Positions 1-9,702 of a DNA stretch of 64,000 nucleotides are shown piece after piece. The notes under the pieces are model-generated. The model saw nothing but the letters and a program-made list of their open reading frames with translations. It made no database searches and was not told the DNA's origin. Made by a program: the position numbers and the translations under genes. Source of the DNA: Nisaea acidiphila (GTDB lineage: Bacteria; Pseudomonadota; Alphaproteobacteria; Thalassobaculales; Thalassobaculaceae); NCBI RefSeq assembly GCF_024662015.1, contig NZ_CP102480.1, positions 3,122,001-3,186,000 on the forward strand, written 5' to 3'. The stretch's first letter is position 1; every line of letters starts with the position of its first letter.

Positions 1-165
1 AACCGCTTCGGCGGCGGGTTCGTGCGGATCGGCGGACGGACCTATCGTGCGGCACGGTCCCGCGATATCCGGCGGCCGCGCAATTTCGAAGTCCAGCCCG
101 GCGTCTATATTTTCTCCCGTGAAGGCTCGACCCGCTGCACCGTTCATCGGGCCGAGCGCGAATAG
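1..165 (+). CDS. C-terminal end of an unrecognised protein (partial)
   Basis: An open frame runs from the first base to a TAG at 163-165 and gives the last 54 residues of a protein that starts outside the window. The fragment is basic and rich in Gly and Arg at the start and ends in RAERE. It shows no motif I can assign. It stops 7 bases before the next start codon on the same strand, which fits a two-gene transcription unit. The call rests only on the uninterrupted frame and the good spacing, so it could be a chance open frame. Confidence 0.45.
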   Translation, partial: NRFGGGFVRIGGRTYRAARSRDIRRPRNFEVQPGVYIFSREGSTRCTVHRAERE

Positions 166-172
166 ACGACGG

Positions 173-655
173 ATGAAGCTTCCCTACTTCTTTTTCGGCA
201 CGCTGATGGATCAGGACGTGCTGGAGCGGGTGCTCGGTCGCGCGCCCGGACCGCTCTCAACGGCGGCTGTGTTGCATGGATATTCGCGGGTGCGTGTCGA
301 CCGCGAGCCCTATCCGGCGCTCGTCACAGCGCCCGGACACCGGGTGGCTGGGCTGCTGCTGCGCGACTATTCCGCCGAGGACGATCGCAGGATCCGCTAT
401 TTCGAGGATTTCGACTTCGCCATCGAGCAAACGGAGGTGGAAACCGAGGCGGGAAGCGAGACGGCACATTTTTGCGGCGCGGTCAGCAACATCACGCCGA
501 TGGACGAACCCTGGTCGTACGAAGAGTGGGTCCGGACGGACAAGGAGCGCTTTCTCAGGGTGACCGACATCTACATGAAGGGCTATGGCACGCTCGATGC
601 CGAGGCGGCGGACCGGCTCTGGCTGGATACGGTCGCCGAGCTGTTCGGAGACTGA
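173..655 (+). CDS. Gamma-glutamylcyclotransferase-like (AIG2-like) protein
   Basis: This 160-residue protein fits the small GGCT/AIG2-like fold, whose characterised members cyclise gamma-glutamyl amines or peptides to 5-oxoproline in the cytoplasm. The N-terminus has the family's substrate-binding loop as FFFGTLMD (residues 6-13). An acidic stretch, YFEDFD, about 65 residues later is where the catalytic Glu is expected. The ATG at 173 was chosen over an upstream ATG at 47 because the fold begins there and the longer frame would overlap the preceding gene. The gene converges on the exonuclease at 666, 10 bases away. The family is clear at fold level. The substrate cannot be read from the sequence. 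Confidence 0.75.
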   Translation: MKLPYFFFGTLMDQDVLERVLGRAPGPLSTAAVLHGYSRVRVDREPYPALVTAPGHRVAGLLLRDYSAEDDRRIRYFEDFDFAIEQTEVETEAGSETAHFCGAVSNITPMDEPWSYEEWVRTDKERFLRVTDIYMKGYGTLDAEAADRLWLDTVAELFGD

Positions 656-665
656 GCGGGCCGCG

Positions 666-1253
666 TCAGTCGAAATGTTCGTGCGGCAGGTAGCCGAGTC
701 CGAAGCGTTCCCGCCAGGCGAGGAAAAGCCGCGCAGTGTCTACCGCATCGCTCTCCGCCCGATGCGCGGTGCCGGCGCGCTCTAGTTTCATCACCTCAAG
801 CGCTTCGTCGAGTGAGATCCGCCGTCCGCCGGCGAGCACGTATTCCTGCACCTGGCAGAGATCCAGATAGGCGTGCGAGGCGGGATCGACGGCATCCTTG
901 GCCCGCACCTCGGCATCGAAGAGCACATTGTCCGAGCCCCAACCGATCCAGAGCTTAGAACTCGATCCGTAGGTTTTACGCAGCCTGTGGCAAGCGTCCT
1001 GAAAGCGGATGCCATTGGCTGCGATCATCTCCTCGGTAATTCCTGTGAATGCGGCGCAGAACGGGGAAATCCGGGACGCGACCGGTTTGGTCAGTATGGA
1101 GGCGGTGCGCACGATCTCGTCGCGCTTCAGGTCGATTTCGGCGAGGCCGATCTCGATGATCTCAGGGCGTTCGCCCTCCGGCGGAGGACCGTCCCAGCAG
1201 GTCAGTTCGAGATCCACGGCCAGGAGACGGTCGTGCCGCAGATTCTTGTGCAT
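666..1253 (-). CDS. DnaQ-fold 3'-5' exonuclease (KapD-like)
   Basis: This 195-residue protein belongs to the DEDDh exonuclease superfamily, which uses two metal ions to remove nucleotides from 3' ends of DNA or RNA. Exo I is visible as AVDLELTCW near the N-terminus, with the paired acidic residues. Exo III is HRAESDAVDTARL near the C-terminus, with the His and Asp of the DEDDh type. The single-domain architecture and the long insertion after Exo I resemble KapD/ERI-1-like enzymes rather than a polymerase epsilon subunit. I chose the ATG at 1253, which has a GGAAG sequence at suitable distance, over an upstream ATG at 1349. The biological substrate is unknown. Confidence 0.82.
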   Translation of the reverse strand: MHKNLRHDRLLAVDLELTCWDGPPPEGERPEIIEIGLAEIDLKRDEIVRTASILTKPVASRISPFCAAFTGITEEMIAANGIRFQDACHRLRKTYGSSSKLWIGWGSDNVLFDAEVRAKDAVDPASHAYLDLCQVQEYVLAGGRRISLDEALEVMKLERAGTAHRAESDAVDTARLFLAWRERFGLGYLPHEHFD

Positions 1254-1692
1254 GGCGTTGCGCTTCCGTTCGATCCGCGCGACGGGCCGCTGGATGTGAG
1301 GCTGACCGAAATGCAAAGCCCCACCGCGCGTCTGCGTCAGGTGGGGCATAGCATTTTTATGTCTGTTGCATAAGACAGACTATCGAGCCTCAGGCTCTCG
1401 GATATTCATATGTCTGCGGACTTATGACGGCCCGGGCCGTCTCGCTGCCGTTGCGTCCCTTCTTCAGAGACGCGTTTCCTGCATCGGTGGTTCCATCGCG
1501 ATTAACGACCTCCCTGAGTGGGTTTCGCCTTGTCCGGATGGGACAAGAAAAGCGTGACTCCGAATCGCCGGAAGGTCAATCGGAGCGGGTGGAATCGCGG
1601 CGCATGGCACGTCCGCCCGCTTTGCGCGCCATGCATGCCGATGCTACCAATTCAACATAATCAACGATCTGAAGAACCGGGGGAGCGAAGCG
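1254..1692. other. Intergenic region between divergent genes, with a small dyad
   Basis: About 440 bases separate the exonuclease start from the dehydrogenase start. I find no convincing gene here. Short frames exist but lack ribosome sites and family likeness. The one structured element is a perfect 6-base inverted repeat, GTCTGT and ACAGAC with 8 bases between, at 1361-1380. It lies about 110 bases upstream of the exonuclease start and could be an operator. The region must carry the promoters of both flanking genes, but no strong -35/-10 pair stands out. Confidence 0.5.
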
Positions 1693-2460
1693 ATGGAACT
1701 GGGTCTCAAAGGCAAGCGGGTTCTGATCACGGGGGCGTCGAAAGGCATCGGCCTCGGTTGCGCGAAAGCTTTCGCCGCCGAAGGCTGTGCGCTCGACCTT
1801 GTCGCCCGCGACCGGGAGCGGCTGGAACAGGCGCGCGACGTGCTGAGCGGCGCCGGAGCGGACTGTGCGATCCATTCGCTCGACCTCTCGGCCTCGGGGG
1901 CCGTTGAACGGCTCTGCGAGGCCGTCGAGGTGCCGGACATCGTCGTGAACAATGCGGGCGCAATCCCCGGGGGCGACCTGCAGGCGGTGGTCGAGGCGAC
2001 CTGGCGTGAGGCTTGGGACCTCAAGGTCTTCGGTTATATCAACATGGCGCGGGCCTTCTACCCGGTGATGAAGGCGAACGGTGGCGGCGTGATTTTCAAC
2101 GTGATCGGCCTCGCCGGTGTGAAGCTCGACCCGAAATACATTGCGGGCACGGCAGGCAATGCCTCGCTCAACGCCTTCACCAAGGCGATGGGATCGAACG
2201 CGCTCGCCGACGGGATGCGGGTGCTCGGGGTCAATCCGGGGCTGGTGGAGACCGACCGGCTGGTTACGCTGCTGAAGACGAAGGCGAAAGACGAAAAGGG
2301 CGACGAGGACCGCTGGCAGGACTTTCTCGCCGGTCAGCCGCTTGGCCGGGCGGCGACGGTAGACGAGATTGCCGACGTGGTGACCTTCCTCTGTTCTCCG
2401 CGGGCCGGATGGGCGACCGGAATCGTGGTCGACCTCGACGGCGGCCAGACCTACCGCTGA
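1693..2460 (+). CDS. Atypical short-chain dehydrogenase/reductase (SDR)
   Basis: This 255-residue protein has the length and Rossmann fold of a classical SDR. The cofactor loop TGASKGIG is at residues 14-21, the NNAG motif near 87-90, and a C-terminal DLDGGQTY is typical of the family. The unusual feature is the active site. Where classical members have YxxxK ahead of the helix ending in FTKA, this protein reads GTAGN, so both catalytic Tyr and Lys appear replaced. A Tyr (KYIAG) lies a few residues upstream. It may be a non-redox member or use a shifted Tyr. A GGGGGAG ribosome site precedes the ATG by about 8 bases. A terminator follows at 2508. Confidence 0.85.
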   Translation: MELGLKGKRVLITGASKGIGLGCAKAFAAEGCALDLVARDRERLEQARDVLSGAGADCAIHSLDLSASGAVERLCEAVEVPDIVVNNAGAIPGGDLQAVVEATWREAWDLKVFGYINMARAFYPVMKANGGGVIFNVIGLAGVKLDPKYIAGTAGNASLNAFTKAMGSNALADGMRVLGVNPGLVETDRLVTLLKTKAKDEKGDEDRWQDFLAGQPLGRAATVDEIADVVTFLCSPRAGWATGIVVDLDGGQTYR

Positions 2461-2507
2461 GCCAGGCCTACCGATGAGGACGGGGCCGCAGAGCTTTTGG
2501 GCATAAA

Positions 2508-2538
2508 AAAACGGCCTCCGGAGAGGCCGTTTTCTCTT
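2508..2538. terminator. Bidirectional rho-independent terminator
   Basis: A nine-base stem, ACGGCCTCC against GGAGGCCGT with the loop in the central CGGA, has an A-run on its left and a T-rich run on its right. It can therefore end transcription from both sides. It sits between the convergent SDR gene and the CbiM-like gene. Confidence 0.88.
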
Positions 2539-2553
2539 TCAGGAACGCCTGTC

Positions 2554-3234
2554 TCAGACGCCGGCCCGGTAGAGCCGGTCGTGGAACAGCGGGCTGTCCT
2601 TCATCTGGTGCAGCGTCTTCGCAGCGGCGAGGATCGCCAGATCCGCCAGCGGCTCGACGATGATAACCATCATGTAAGCGCCGCCGAACAGGCCCACCTG
2701 GCTAAGTGTCTCGGCGCCGAAGCCCTGGCCGTAGAAGGCCCAGAAACCGACCCAGGCGACCACGCCGCCCTGATAGGCGGTCGAGAGCGCGAGCGCCTGA
2801 CCGTAGCCGACATCCTTGTAGGCGGTCTTCGCCGGGATGATCTTCTGCGCGACCAGATAGACCGCCATCAGCGGCACCAGCAGCGTGGTGATGTTCATGC
2901 CGTATTGCGGCAGGTCGAACGGCGCGAACAGCACGCCCTGGATCAGCAGGCCGAGGGCGAGGCCGATCGCCGCCGGCGCGAGACCGAACATGAGGAAGAG
3001 GGTGGAGCCGAGGATGAAATGCACCTCGGAAACGCCAACCGGATAGTGCGGGAGGACCTGGAAGAAACAGAAGACGAGCGCGGTCGTGATCGCGCTGCGC
3101 AGGACAAGCTGCGTCAGGCCGTCGTTCTTGATCGTGTTCCAGGACAGCTTGGCGAGGCCGCCGAGGCAGCCGGCCGCGGTGCCATAGCTGAGCAGAATTT
3201 TCGCGCCGTTCACGACACCGGGTTCGATATGCAT
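2554..3234 (-). CDS. CbiM-like cobalt/ECF transporter membrane protein
   Basis: This 226-residue, very hydrophobic protein has about six predicted membrane segments. It begins MHIEPGVV, resembling the conserved MHI N-terminus of CbiM, whose N-terminal amine and His bind Co(II) or Ni(II) in energy-coupling-factor transporters. The ATG at 3234 follows a strong GGAAAGGAAG ribosome site. The cobalamin riboswitch immediately upstream is the best evidence for a role in cobalt or corrinoid supply. No CbiN, CbiQ or CbiO gene lies nearby, so it either borrows an energising module from elsewhere or works alone. The MHIEPGVV start differs from the common MHIMEG form, so it is a divergent branch and the transported species is uncertain. 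Confidence 0.72.
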   Translation of the reverse strand: MHIEPGVVNGAKILLSYGTAAGCLGGLAKLSWNTIKNDGLTQLVLRSAITTALVFCFFQVLPHYPVGVSEVHFILGSTLFLMFGLAPAAIGLALGLLIQGVLFAPFDLPQYGMNITTLLVPLMAVYLVAQKIIPAKTAYKDVGYGQALALSTAYQGGVVAWVGFWAFYGQGFGAETLSQVGLFGGAYMMVIIVEPLADLAILAAAKTLHQMKDSPLFHDRLYRAGV

Positions 3235-3307
3235 AAATCGCTTCCTTTCCCGCACCCTCCGTGCGGTAGAGCGCCGGGCGGGCGCCCGGCCGGGTTGGAC
3301 ATGGACA

Positions 3308-3456
3308 TGGGCAGGTTTCCTGACTTGCGTTCCCTGCCGTCTTTCCGCCTTCCCGGCCGGGGCCAGTGGCATTGTGGAAACGGCTCACGCTCACAGTTGC
3401 GGGGGCAGTCACGGCCCGGGCCCCTCTTGGGTCGTCCCTTCCGTGTTCCCTCTTAA
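3308..3456 (-). promoter_or_regulatory. Cobalamin (AdoCbl-class) riboswitch
   Basis: Read on the minus strand, the hallmark pieces of the cobalamin riboswitch occur in order. These are GGGAACACGG at the 5' side (near 3450), a TGACTGCCCCCGCAACTG block (near 3400), GCCACTG (near 3366), and the B12 box AGTCAGGAAACCTGCC (3312-3327). The aptamer ends about 75 bases before the CbiM-like start. That distance suits an expression platform that blocks the ribosome site or ends transcription when cobalamin is bound, so the gene should be expressed under corrinoid shortage. Edges are approximate. Confidence 0.92.
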
Positions 3457-3697
3457 GTCCCCGCAGGCTTGGCCCGCGATGGAACCCATATCGTCCGACA
3501 GACTCCGGGATATCGCTCGGCGGATCAACTGCTTTTTGAAGAGGCTAGCGTCGCGTGTTGCCGGAAGTATCCCGCATCTACCCAGGGCCGCGTTTTTCTT
3601 CTTATTGGAAAATGTAAGGTTGTTTCGGCGTGTCCCCCCTGCGCACACTTCGGGACTCAAGAAAACGGACGGATTGCCCGTCATAGGGAGAGAGACG

Positions 3698-5053
3698 ATG
3701 GCCGCGGATCAATCGACCGAGCTTGAAGGTTTCATGGAGCGGGTCAAAGCCCGAAATCCCGGAGAGCCGGAGTTTCTCCAGGCCGTGCAGGAAGTCGCGG
3801 CGGACATCATGCCGTTCGTCGAGGCCAATCCAAAGTATCGCGACGCGAAAATCCTGGAGCGGCTGACCGAGCCGGACCGGATCGTCAGTTTCCGTGTGTG
3901 CTGGCAGGACGACAAGGGCGACGTCCAGGTCAACAGGGGGTTCCGGATCCAGGCGAACAACGCCATCGGACCTTATAAGGGGGGGCTGCGCTTTCATCCG
4001 TCCGTTACCCAGTCGGTGCTGAAGTTCCTCGCCTTCGAGCAGATCTTCAAGAATTCGCTGACCGGTTTGCCGATGGGCGGCGGCAAGGGCGGGGCCGATT
4101 TCGATCCGAAAGGCAAGTCGGCGGCGGAGGTCATGCGTTTCTGTCAGTCCTTCATGACGGAGCTCTACCGACATGTGGGCCACGACACGGATGTACCGGC
4201 GGGCGATATCGGCGTCGGCGGGCGCGAGATCGGCTACATGTTCGGCCAGTACAAGCGCATCACGAACAACTTCACCGGCGTGCTGACCGGCAAGGGCCTG
4301 GAATATGGCGGCAGCGAGATGCGCCCGGAGGCCACAGGCTATGGCGCGGTCTATTTCATGGAGGACATGCTCCATACCAAAGGCGAGCAGATCGAGGGCA
4401 AGACCGCGGTGATCTCGGGCTCCGGCAATGTCGCCACCCATGCCGCCGAGAAGGTGAACCATCGCGGCGGCAAGGTGCTGACCCTCTCCGACTCGGCCGG
4501 TTTCATTTACGATCCGGACGGGATCGATCTGGAGAAGATCGAGTGGGTGAAGGAATTGAAAAACGTCCGCCGCGGCCGGATTTCCGAATATGCCGAACAT
4601 TTCCCCGGGGCGGAATATCACCAGGGCAAGCGTCCCTGGGGTGTGGCGGCGGACCTGGCGCTCCCTTGTGCGACGCAGAACGAGATCGATCTCGAGGATG
4701 CGAAGACCCTGCTGGCGAACGGCTGCAAGGCGGTGGCGGAAGGCGCCAACATGCCGACCAGCCTCGACGGTGTGCATGCCTTCCTCGAGGCGGGCGTCCT
4801 GTTCGGTCCGGCAAAGGCCGCGAATGCCGGCGGCGTCGCGATGTCCGGCCTTGAGATGAGCCAGAACTCCGCCCGCCGCGCGCTTTCCAGCGAGGAACTG
4901 CGCGATCTGCTGCGCTCGATCATGGACGGTATCCACAAGCGCTGCTACGAGGCCGGCCTGCAGGGCGACGGCTTCTGCAATTACGTGAAAGGCGCGAACA
5001 TCGCCGGTTTCAAGAAGGTCGGAGACGCGATGCTGGCCTTTGGGGTGGTGTAG
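3698..5053 (+). CDS. gdhA: NADP-type glutamate dehydrogenase
   Basis: This 451-residue protein matches the usual length of hexameric NADP-dependent GDH. The enzyme reductively aminates 2-oxoglutarate to glutamate and so assimilates ammonium. The substrate region KGGLRFHPSV near residue 95 is followed by LPMGGGKGG near 125, which contains the catalytic Lys. The Rossmann part contains SGSGNVATHAAEK near 247-259, and KGANIAGFKKV closes the protein. The ATG at 3698 was chosen because GGGAGAG stands just before it and the family N-terminus starts here. An upstream in-frame extension lies over the riboswitch region and has no family match. The gene is transcribed divergently from the riboswitch-controlled permease. 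Confidence 0.96.
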   Translation: MAADQSTELEGFMERVKARNPGEPEFLQAVQEVAADIMPFVEANPKYRDAKILERLTEPDRIVSFRVCWQDDKGDVQVNRGFRIQANNAIGPYKGGLRFHPSVTQSVLKFLAFEQIFKNSLTGLPMGGGKGGADFDPKGKSAAEVMRFCQSFMTELYRHVGHDTDVPAGDIGVGGREIGYMFGQYKRITNNFTGVLTGKGLEYGGSEMRPEATGYGAVYFMEDMLHTKGEQIEGKTAVISGSGNVATHAAEKVNHRGGKVLTLSDSAGFIYDPDGIDLEKIEWVKELKNVRRGRISEYAEHFPGAEYHQGKRPWGVAADLALPCATQNEIDLEDAKTLLANGCKAVAEGANMPTSLDGVHAFLEAGVLFGPAKAANAGGVAMSGLEMSQNSARRALSSEELRDLLRSIMDGIHKRCYEAGLQGDGFCNYVKGANIAGFKKVGDAMLAFGVV

Positions 5054-5168
5054 CTTGAGCCTTTAGAAGCGATGTTGCGGTGAGGCGCGTGTACTGCAGC
5101 GATGCGCCGGGCCTTGATTTCGCAACCCTGTCTTTGTGCAAAAATCAGGACAGGTATCGACCAATCGC

Positions 5169-5627
5169 TCAGACCTTCAGCTTGAACCCCTCGTGGCTGG
5201 CCGTGAATCCGAGGCTCTCGTAAAACCGGATCGCGTCGTTTCGGCTCTTGTCGGAAGTGAGCTGGATGATCCTGCAGCCGCGTTCCTTGCAGGTCGCGAT
5301 GGCCCAGTCCAGCATCTGCCGGCCGATGCCGCCGCCGCGTGCCTTCGAGGAGATCCGGACCGACTCGATCTGGCCGCGCCAGAGACCCTGATGGGAGAGG
5401 CCGGGCAGGAAGCTGAGCTGCAGGGTGCCGATCACCGCGCCGTCCATTTCGACAACGGCGAGATACTGGTTCGCATCCTTCGAGATTGCCGAGAATGCCT
5501 GCCGGTAGCACTCCGCGACGGGAACGCTGATGTCCTCTCGCTGGCGGCCCAGTTCGTCGTCGGCGAGCATTTCGATAATGGTGGGCAGGTCTGATTCGAT
5601 GGCGCGGCGGAAGTTGAGAGAAGGCAC
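5169..5627 (-). CDS. GNAT family N-acetyltransferase
   Basis: This 152-residue protein has the length and fold of a single GNAT domain, which moves an acetyl group from acetyl-CoA to an amine. The acetyl-CoA pyrophosphate loop is visible as RGGGIGRQML (about residues 97-106). The C-terminal RFYESLGF motif (about 136-143) is also typical. The frame opens with GTG at 5627 in MPSLNFRRA. The ribosome site is weak, so the start is tentative. It converges on gdhA with about 115 bases between, where I see no clear terminator. The acceptor substrate is unknown. Confidence 0.85.
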   Translation of the reverse strand: MPSLNFRRAIESDLPTIIEMLADDELGRQREDISVPVAECYRQAFSAISKDANQYLAVVEMDGAVIGTLQLSFLPGLSHQGLWRGQIESVRISSKARGGGIGRQMLDWAIATCKERGCRIIQLTSDKSRNDAIRFYESLGFTASHEGFKLKV

Positions 5628-5676
5628 GGGATGGCTCGCTAGGTAAGGGTCGGCGGATCCTCTCTATAGCCCGGCG

Positions 5677-7926
5677 TCACTTGGTGCGCGAGACGTAAAC
5701 CCCGTCCCAGTCATCGGGCGGCGGGTTTTCCTTCGCTTCGGCGATGCGCAGATCGTAAAGGCCGTAGAATTCGTCCAGCTTTTCCCCGAGTTCGGCCGCA
5801 AGCCTCCGGGCGGATGCCGCATATTCCGCTGCATCGTCCCAGCACTTTTCCCGGTAGGCCGCGATCATCGCGGCGTTATCTCCGGTCAGGCTCCGGAAAG
5901 TCGGGTTTGCCGCTTTCTCCCGGTCGCCGAGAACGGTGAAGATCCGTATCGGAACCGTCTTGCCTTTCACCGTGATCAGGTCGAGTTCGAGCACCGCATA
6001 GTCAGGTACCTCGTCTTTGGTGCTCTCGCTGATCACGATCTCGACGCCGTAGGTCTTGCACTGGCCTTCGAGGCGGGATGCGAGGTTCACCGTGTCGCCG
6101 AGGGCGGAATAGTCGAAGCGCTGGTCCGAGCCGACATTGCCGACGCAGGCCTCGCCGCTATTGAGGCCGATGCCGATGCCGAGCTCGATATCCGGCTGCT
6201 TCTTCGCCGCCGCTTCCAGCTTCAGCTCCGAGTTCAGCAGGACCAGCCGCTCGCGCATGGCTAACGCGGAGTCGACCCCGAGCCGACCGTGCTCCGGAAC
6301 GTCCAGCGGAGCGTTCCAGAAGGCCATGATGCAGTCGCCCATATATTTGTCGATGGTGCCTTCCCGGCTCATGATGATGTTGGTCATCGGTGTCAGGAAG
6401 CAGTTGATCAGGTGCGTCAGTTCCTCGGCGTTCAGCCGTTCCGAGATCGTCGTGAAGCCGCGGATGTCGCAGAACAGCAGGGTCAGCGGCCGGATCTCGC
6501 CGCCGAGCCGAAGCTGGCCCGGATCCTCGGCCAGCCGTTCGATCAGGGCGGGCGCCATATACTGGCCGAAAGCAGTGCGGATTTGCTTGCGCTCCCGCTC
6601 GGTCGAGACGAAGCGCAGGAACGATGCGCTGGTATAGACCGCGATTCCCATGATGCCCGGATAGATCGGGTCGAGCAGCAGATTCTGGTCGGTATAGGCG
6701 TACCAGCTCGCGGCGACTCCCCCGCCGACGATCCCCAGACTGAAGATGGTCGCCGGCAGGGTCGCGATCTGCGGCAGGGCGAACAGCAGGACGATCAGAA
6801 GCCCGAGAAAGAGCAGCAGCAGCACTTCAAGGCCGTCGGCCCAGTCGGGGCGGTGCAGGAAATCGCCGTAGAACGCCTGCTCGAGGATTTGGGCATGGAC
6901 CGTGACGCCGGCCGCGTTGGGGTCGAGCGGCGTGGTCTGTTGGTCCTTGAGCCCGACGGCGCTGGTCCCGATGAGCGCGATCGCGCCTTCGAGCCGCGGG
7001 AGAGGTTGCTCGGCAGCCATCACCTGCCAGGCCGGGAGGGAGCGCGCGGCGACCGGACCGCTGTCATGCAGCAGGACCCTCCCGCCCTTGTCCGTCGGGA
7101 GCACCAGTTCGCCGACCTTGATCTCGACGATCCCGGTCGCCTCTCCGAACGCCTCCTCGCCGCTGGCGCCGGAAGATTTCACCACGAAGGTCGAGGCGCC
7201 CTGGGCGACGCGGAGGATCTCCGCCGTGAGCGACGGATAGAGTTTGCCTTTATGGGCGACAAGCATCGGTACCCGGCGCACGACTCCGTCGCTGTCCGTG
7301 ATCGCGTTCAGACTGCCGATGCCGGTCGCAGCCTCGTCGATCGGTTTCAGATTGGCGACGGCGCCTTCGAAATCGGTCAGGAACTGGATCGGATCGTCCC
7401 CGGCCATGGCGAAGCCGGCGCGGCTCGGCGGGGCAGACCCTGTATCCTGCTGGGTCAGGATGAAACCCGCGACCGTCGCCGCCGGAATCGCGGCCATGGT
7501 TTCGGCGAAATGGAGATCGTGGTCGAGCGCGCCGCTCTCCCGTATCAGGTTCCAGACCTGGCCGGTCGCGTCCCGGCTCGCGAGATCGCCGAGCAGCCGC
7601 GACGGGGATGTCCGGTCAGGTTCGGAAAACACGACGTCGTATGCGATCAGCGCGGCGCCGTGGTCGCTGAGCCGCTGGACCAGTTCCGCGACCTCGATGC
7701 GCGGCCAGGGCCACTGGCCATGGCGTTTCAGTGTCTCCTCGTCGATATCGATGACCACCACGGGCGCGTCCTGATAGGGACGTGGTGCCAAGCGCTGGTA
7801 ATTGTCGAAGATGCGGAGCCGGAATTCCTCCAGCAGGATCGGGTCGGCGATGCGGAAACCGACGGCCGACAGCAGGATCAGGAGCGGAAAGATCAGCTGA
7901 AGTTTCTTGCCGCCCAGAATTTTCAT
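5677..7926 (-). CDS. CHASE2-domain class III adenylate/guanylate cyclase
   Basis: This 749-residue membrane cyclase has an N-terminal anchor (about residues 9-27) and a periplasmic CHASE2 sensor (about 30-350, with VVIDIDEETLKRHGQWPWPR at its start). Two or three membrane helices follow (about 360-435), then a cytoplasmic cyclase domain (about 470-650). Metal-binding Asp residues are in LLFCDIRGF and KYMGDCIMAFW. GDTVNLASRLE supplies the Asp-type purine selector and the transition-state Asn/Arg, which favours ATP and cAMP. It is transcribed away from the type II secretion operon. Cyclic-nucleotide-binding domains in the product of 22075 make cAMP signalling to that system conceivable, but this is only inference. 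Confidence 0.92.
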   Translation of the reverse strand: MKILGGKKLQLIFPLLILLSAVGFRIADPILLEEFRLRIFDNYQRLAPRPYQDAPVVVIDIDEETLKRHGQWPWPRIEVAELVQRLSDHGAALIAYDVVFSEPDRTSPSRLLGDLASRDATGQVWNLIRESGALDHDLHFAETMAAIPAATVAGFILTQQDTGSAPPSRAGFAMAGDDPIQFLTDFEGAVANLKPIDEAATGIGSLNAITDSDGVVRRVPMLVAHKGKLYPSLTAEILRVAQGASTFVVKSSGASGEEAFGEATGIVEIKVGELVLPTDKGGRVLLHDSGPVAARSLPAWQVMAAEQPLPRLEGAIALIGTSAVGLKDQQTTPLDPNAAGVTVHAQILEQAFYGDFLHRPDWADGLEVLLLLFLGLLIVLLFALPQIATLPATIFSLGIVGGGVAASWYAYTDQNLLLDPIYPGIMGIAVYTSASFLRFVSTERERKQIRTAFGQYMAPALIERLAEDPGQLRLGGEIRPLTLLFCDIRGFTTISERLNAEELTHLINCFLTPMTNIIMSREGTIDKYMGDCIMAFWNAPLDVPEHGRLGVDSALAMRERLVLLNSELKLEAAAKKQPDIELGIGIGLNSGEACVGNVGSDQRFDYSALGDTVNLASRLEGQCKTYGVEIVISESTKDEVPDYAVLELDLITVKGKTVPIRIFTVLGDREKAANPTFRSLTGDNAAMIAAYREKCWDDAAEYAASARRLAAELGEKLDEFYGLYDLRIAEAKENPPPDDWDGVYVSRTK

Positions 7927-7962
7927 GCCCGCTCGCTGCTCCAGCTCCTACCACGACCTATT

Positions 7963-7990
7963 TTGTCATGGATGTAGGGGCTAGGATACT
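7963..7990 (+). promoter_or_regulatory. Candidate sigma70-type promoter of the secretion operon
   Basis: TTGTCA at 7963-7968 and GATACT at 7985-7990 are separated by 16 bases and lie about 85 bases before the gspE start. Both hexamers match the consensus at most positions. It is the best candidate in the 150-base gap between the divergent cyclase and secretion genes. No experimental support is possible from sequence. Confidence 0.35.
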
Positions 7991-8075
7991 GATTCAGGCT
8001 GATTTTGCGAGCCCAGGCGATTGCGGGGGGCGACGTCGCGGCGTAGAGTCCGGCGAGTCTTTCTTGAGAGACGCG

Positions 8076-9701
<1,626 letters not shown>

Positions 9702-9702
9702 G

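Noticed and set aside
3374-3697. N-terminal extension of glutamate dehydrogenase
   Set aside because: The added part lies on the complement of the cobalamin riboswitch and has no GDH likeness. ATG 3698 has a good ribosome site and the right length.
7782-8075. N-terminal extension of gspE by 98 codons
   Set aside because: It overlaps the divergent cyclase start, has no ribosome site and shows no likeness to GspE.
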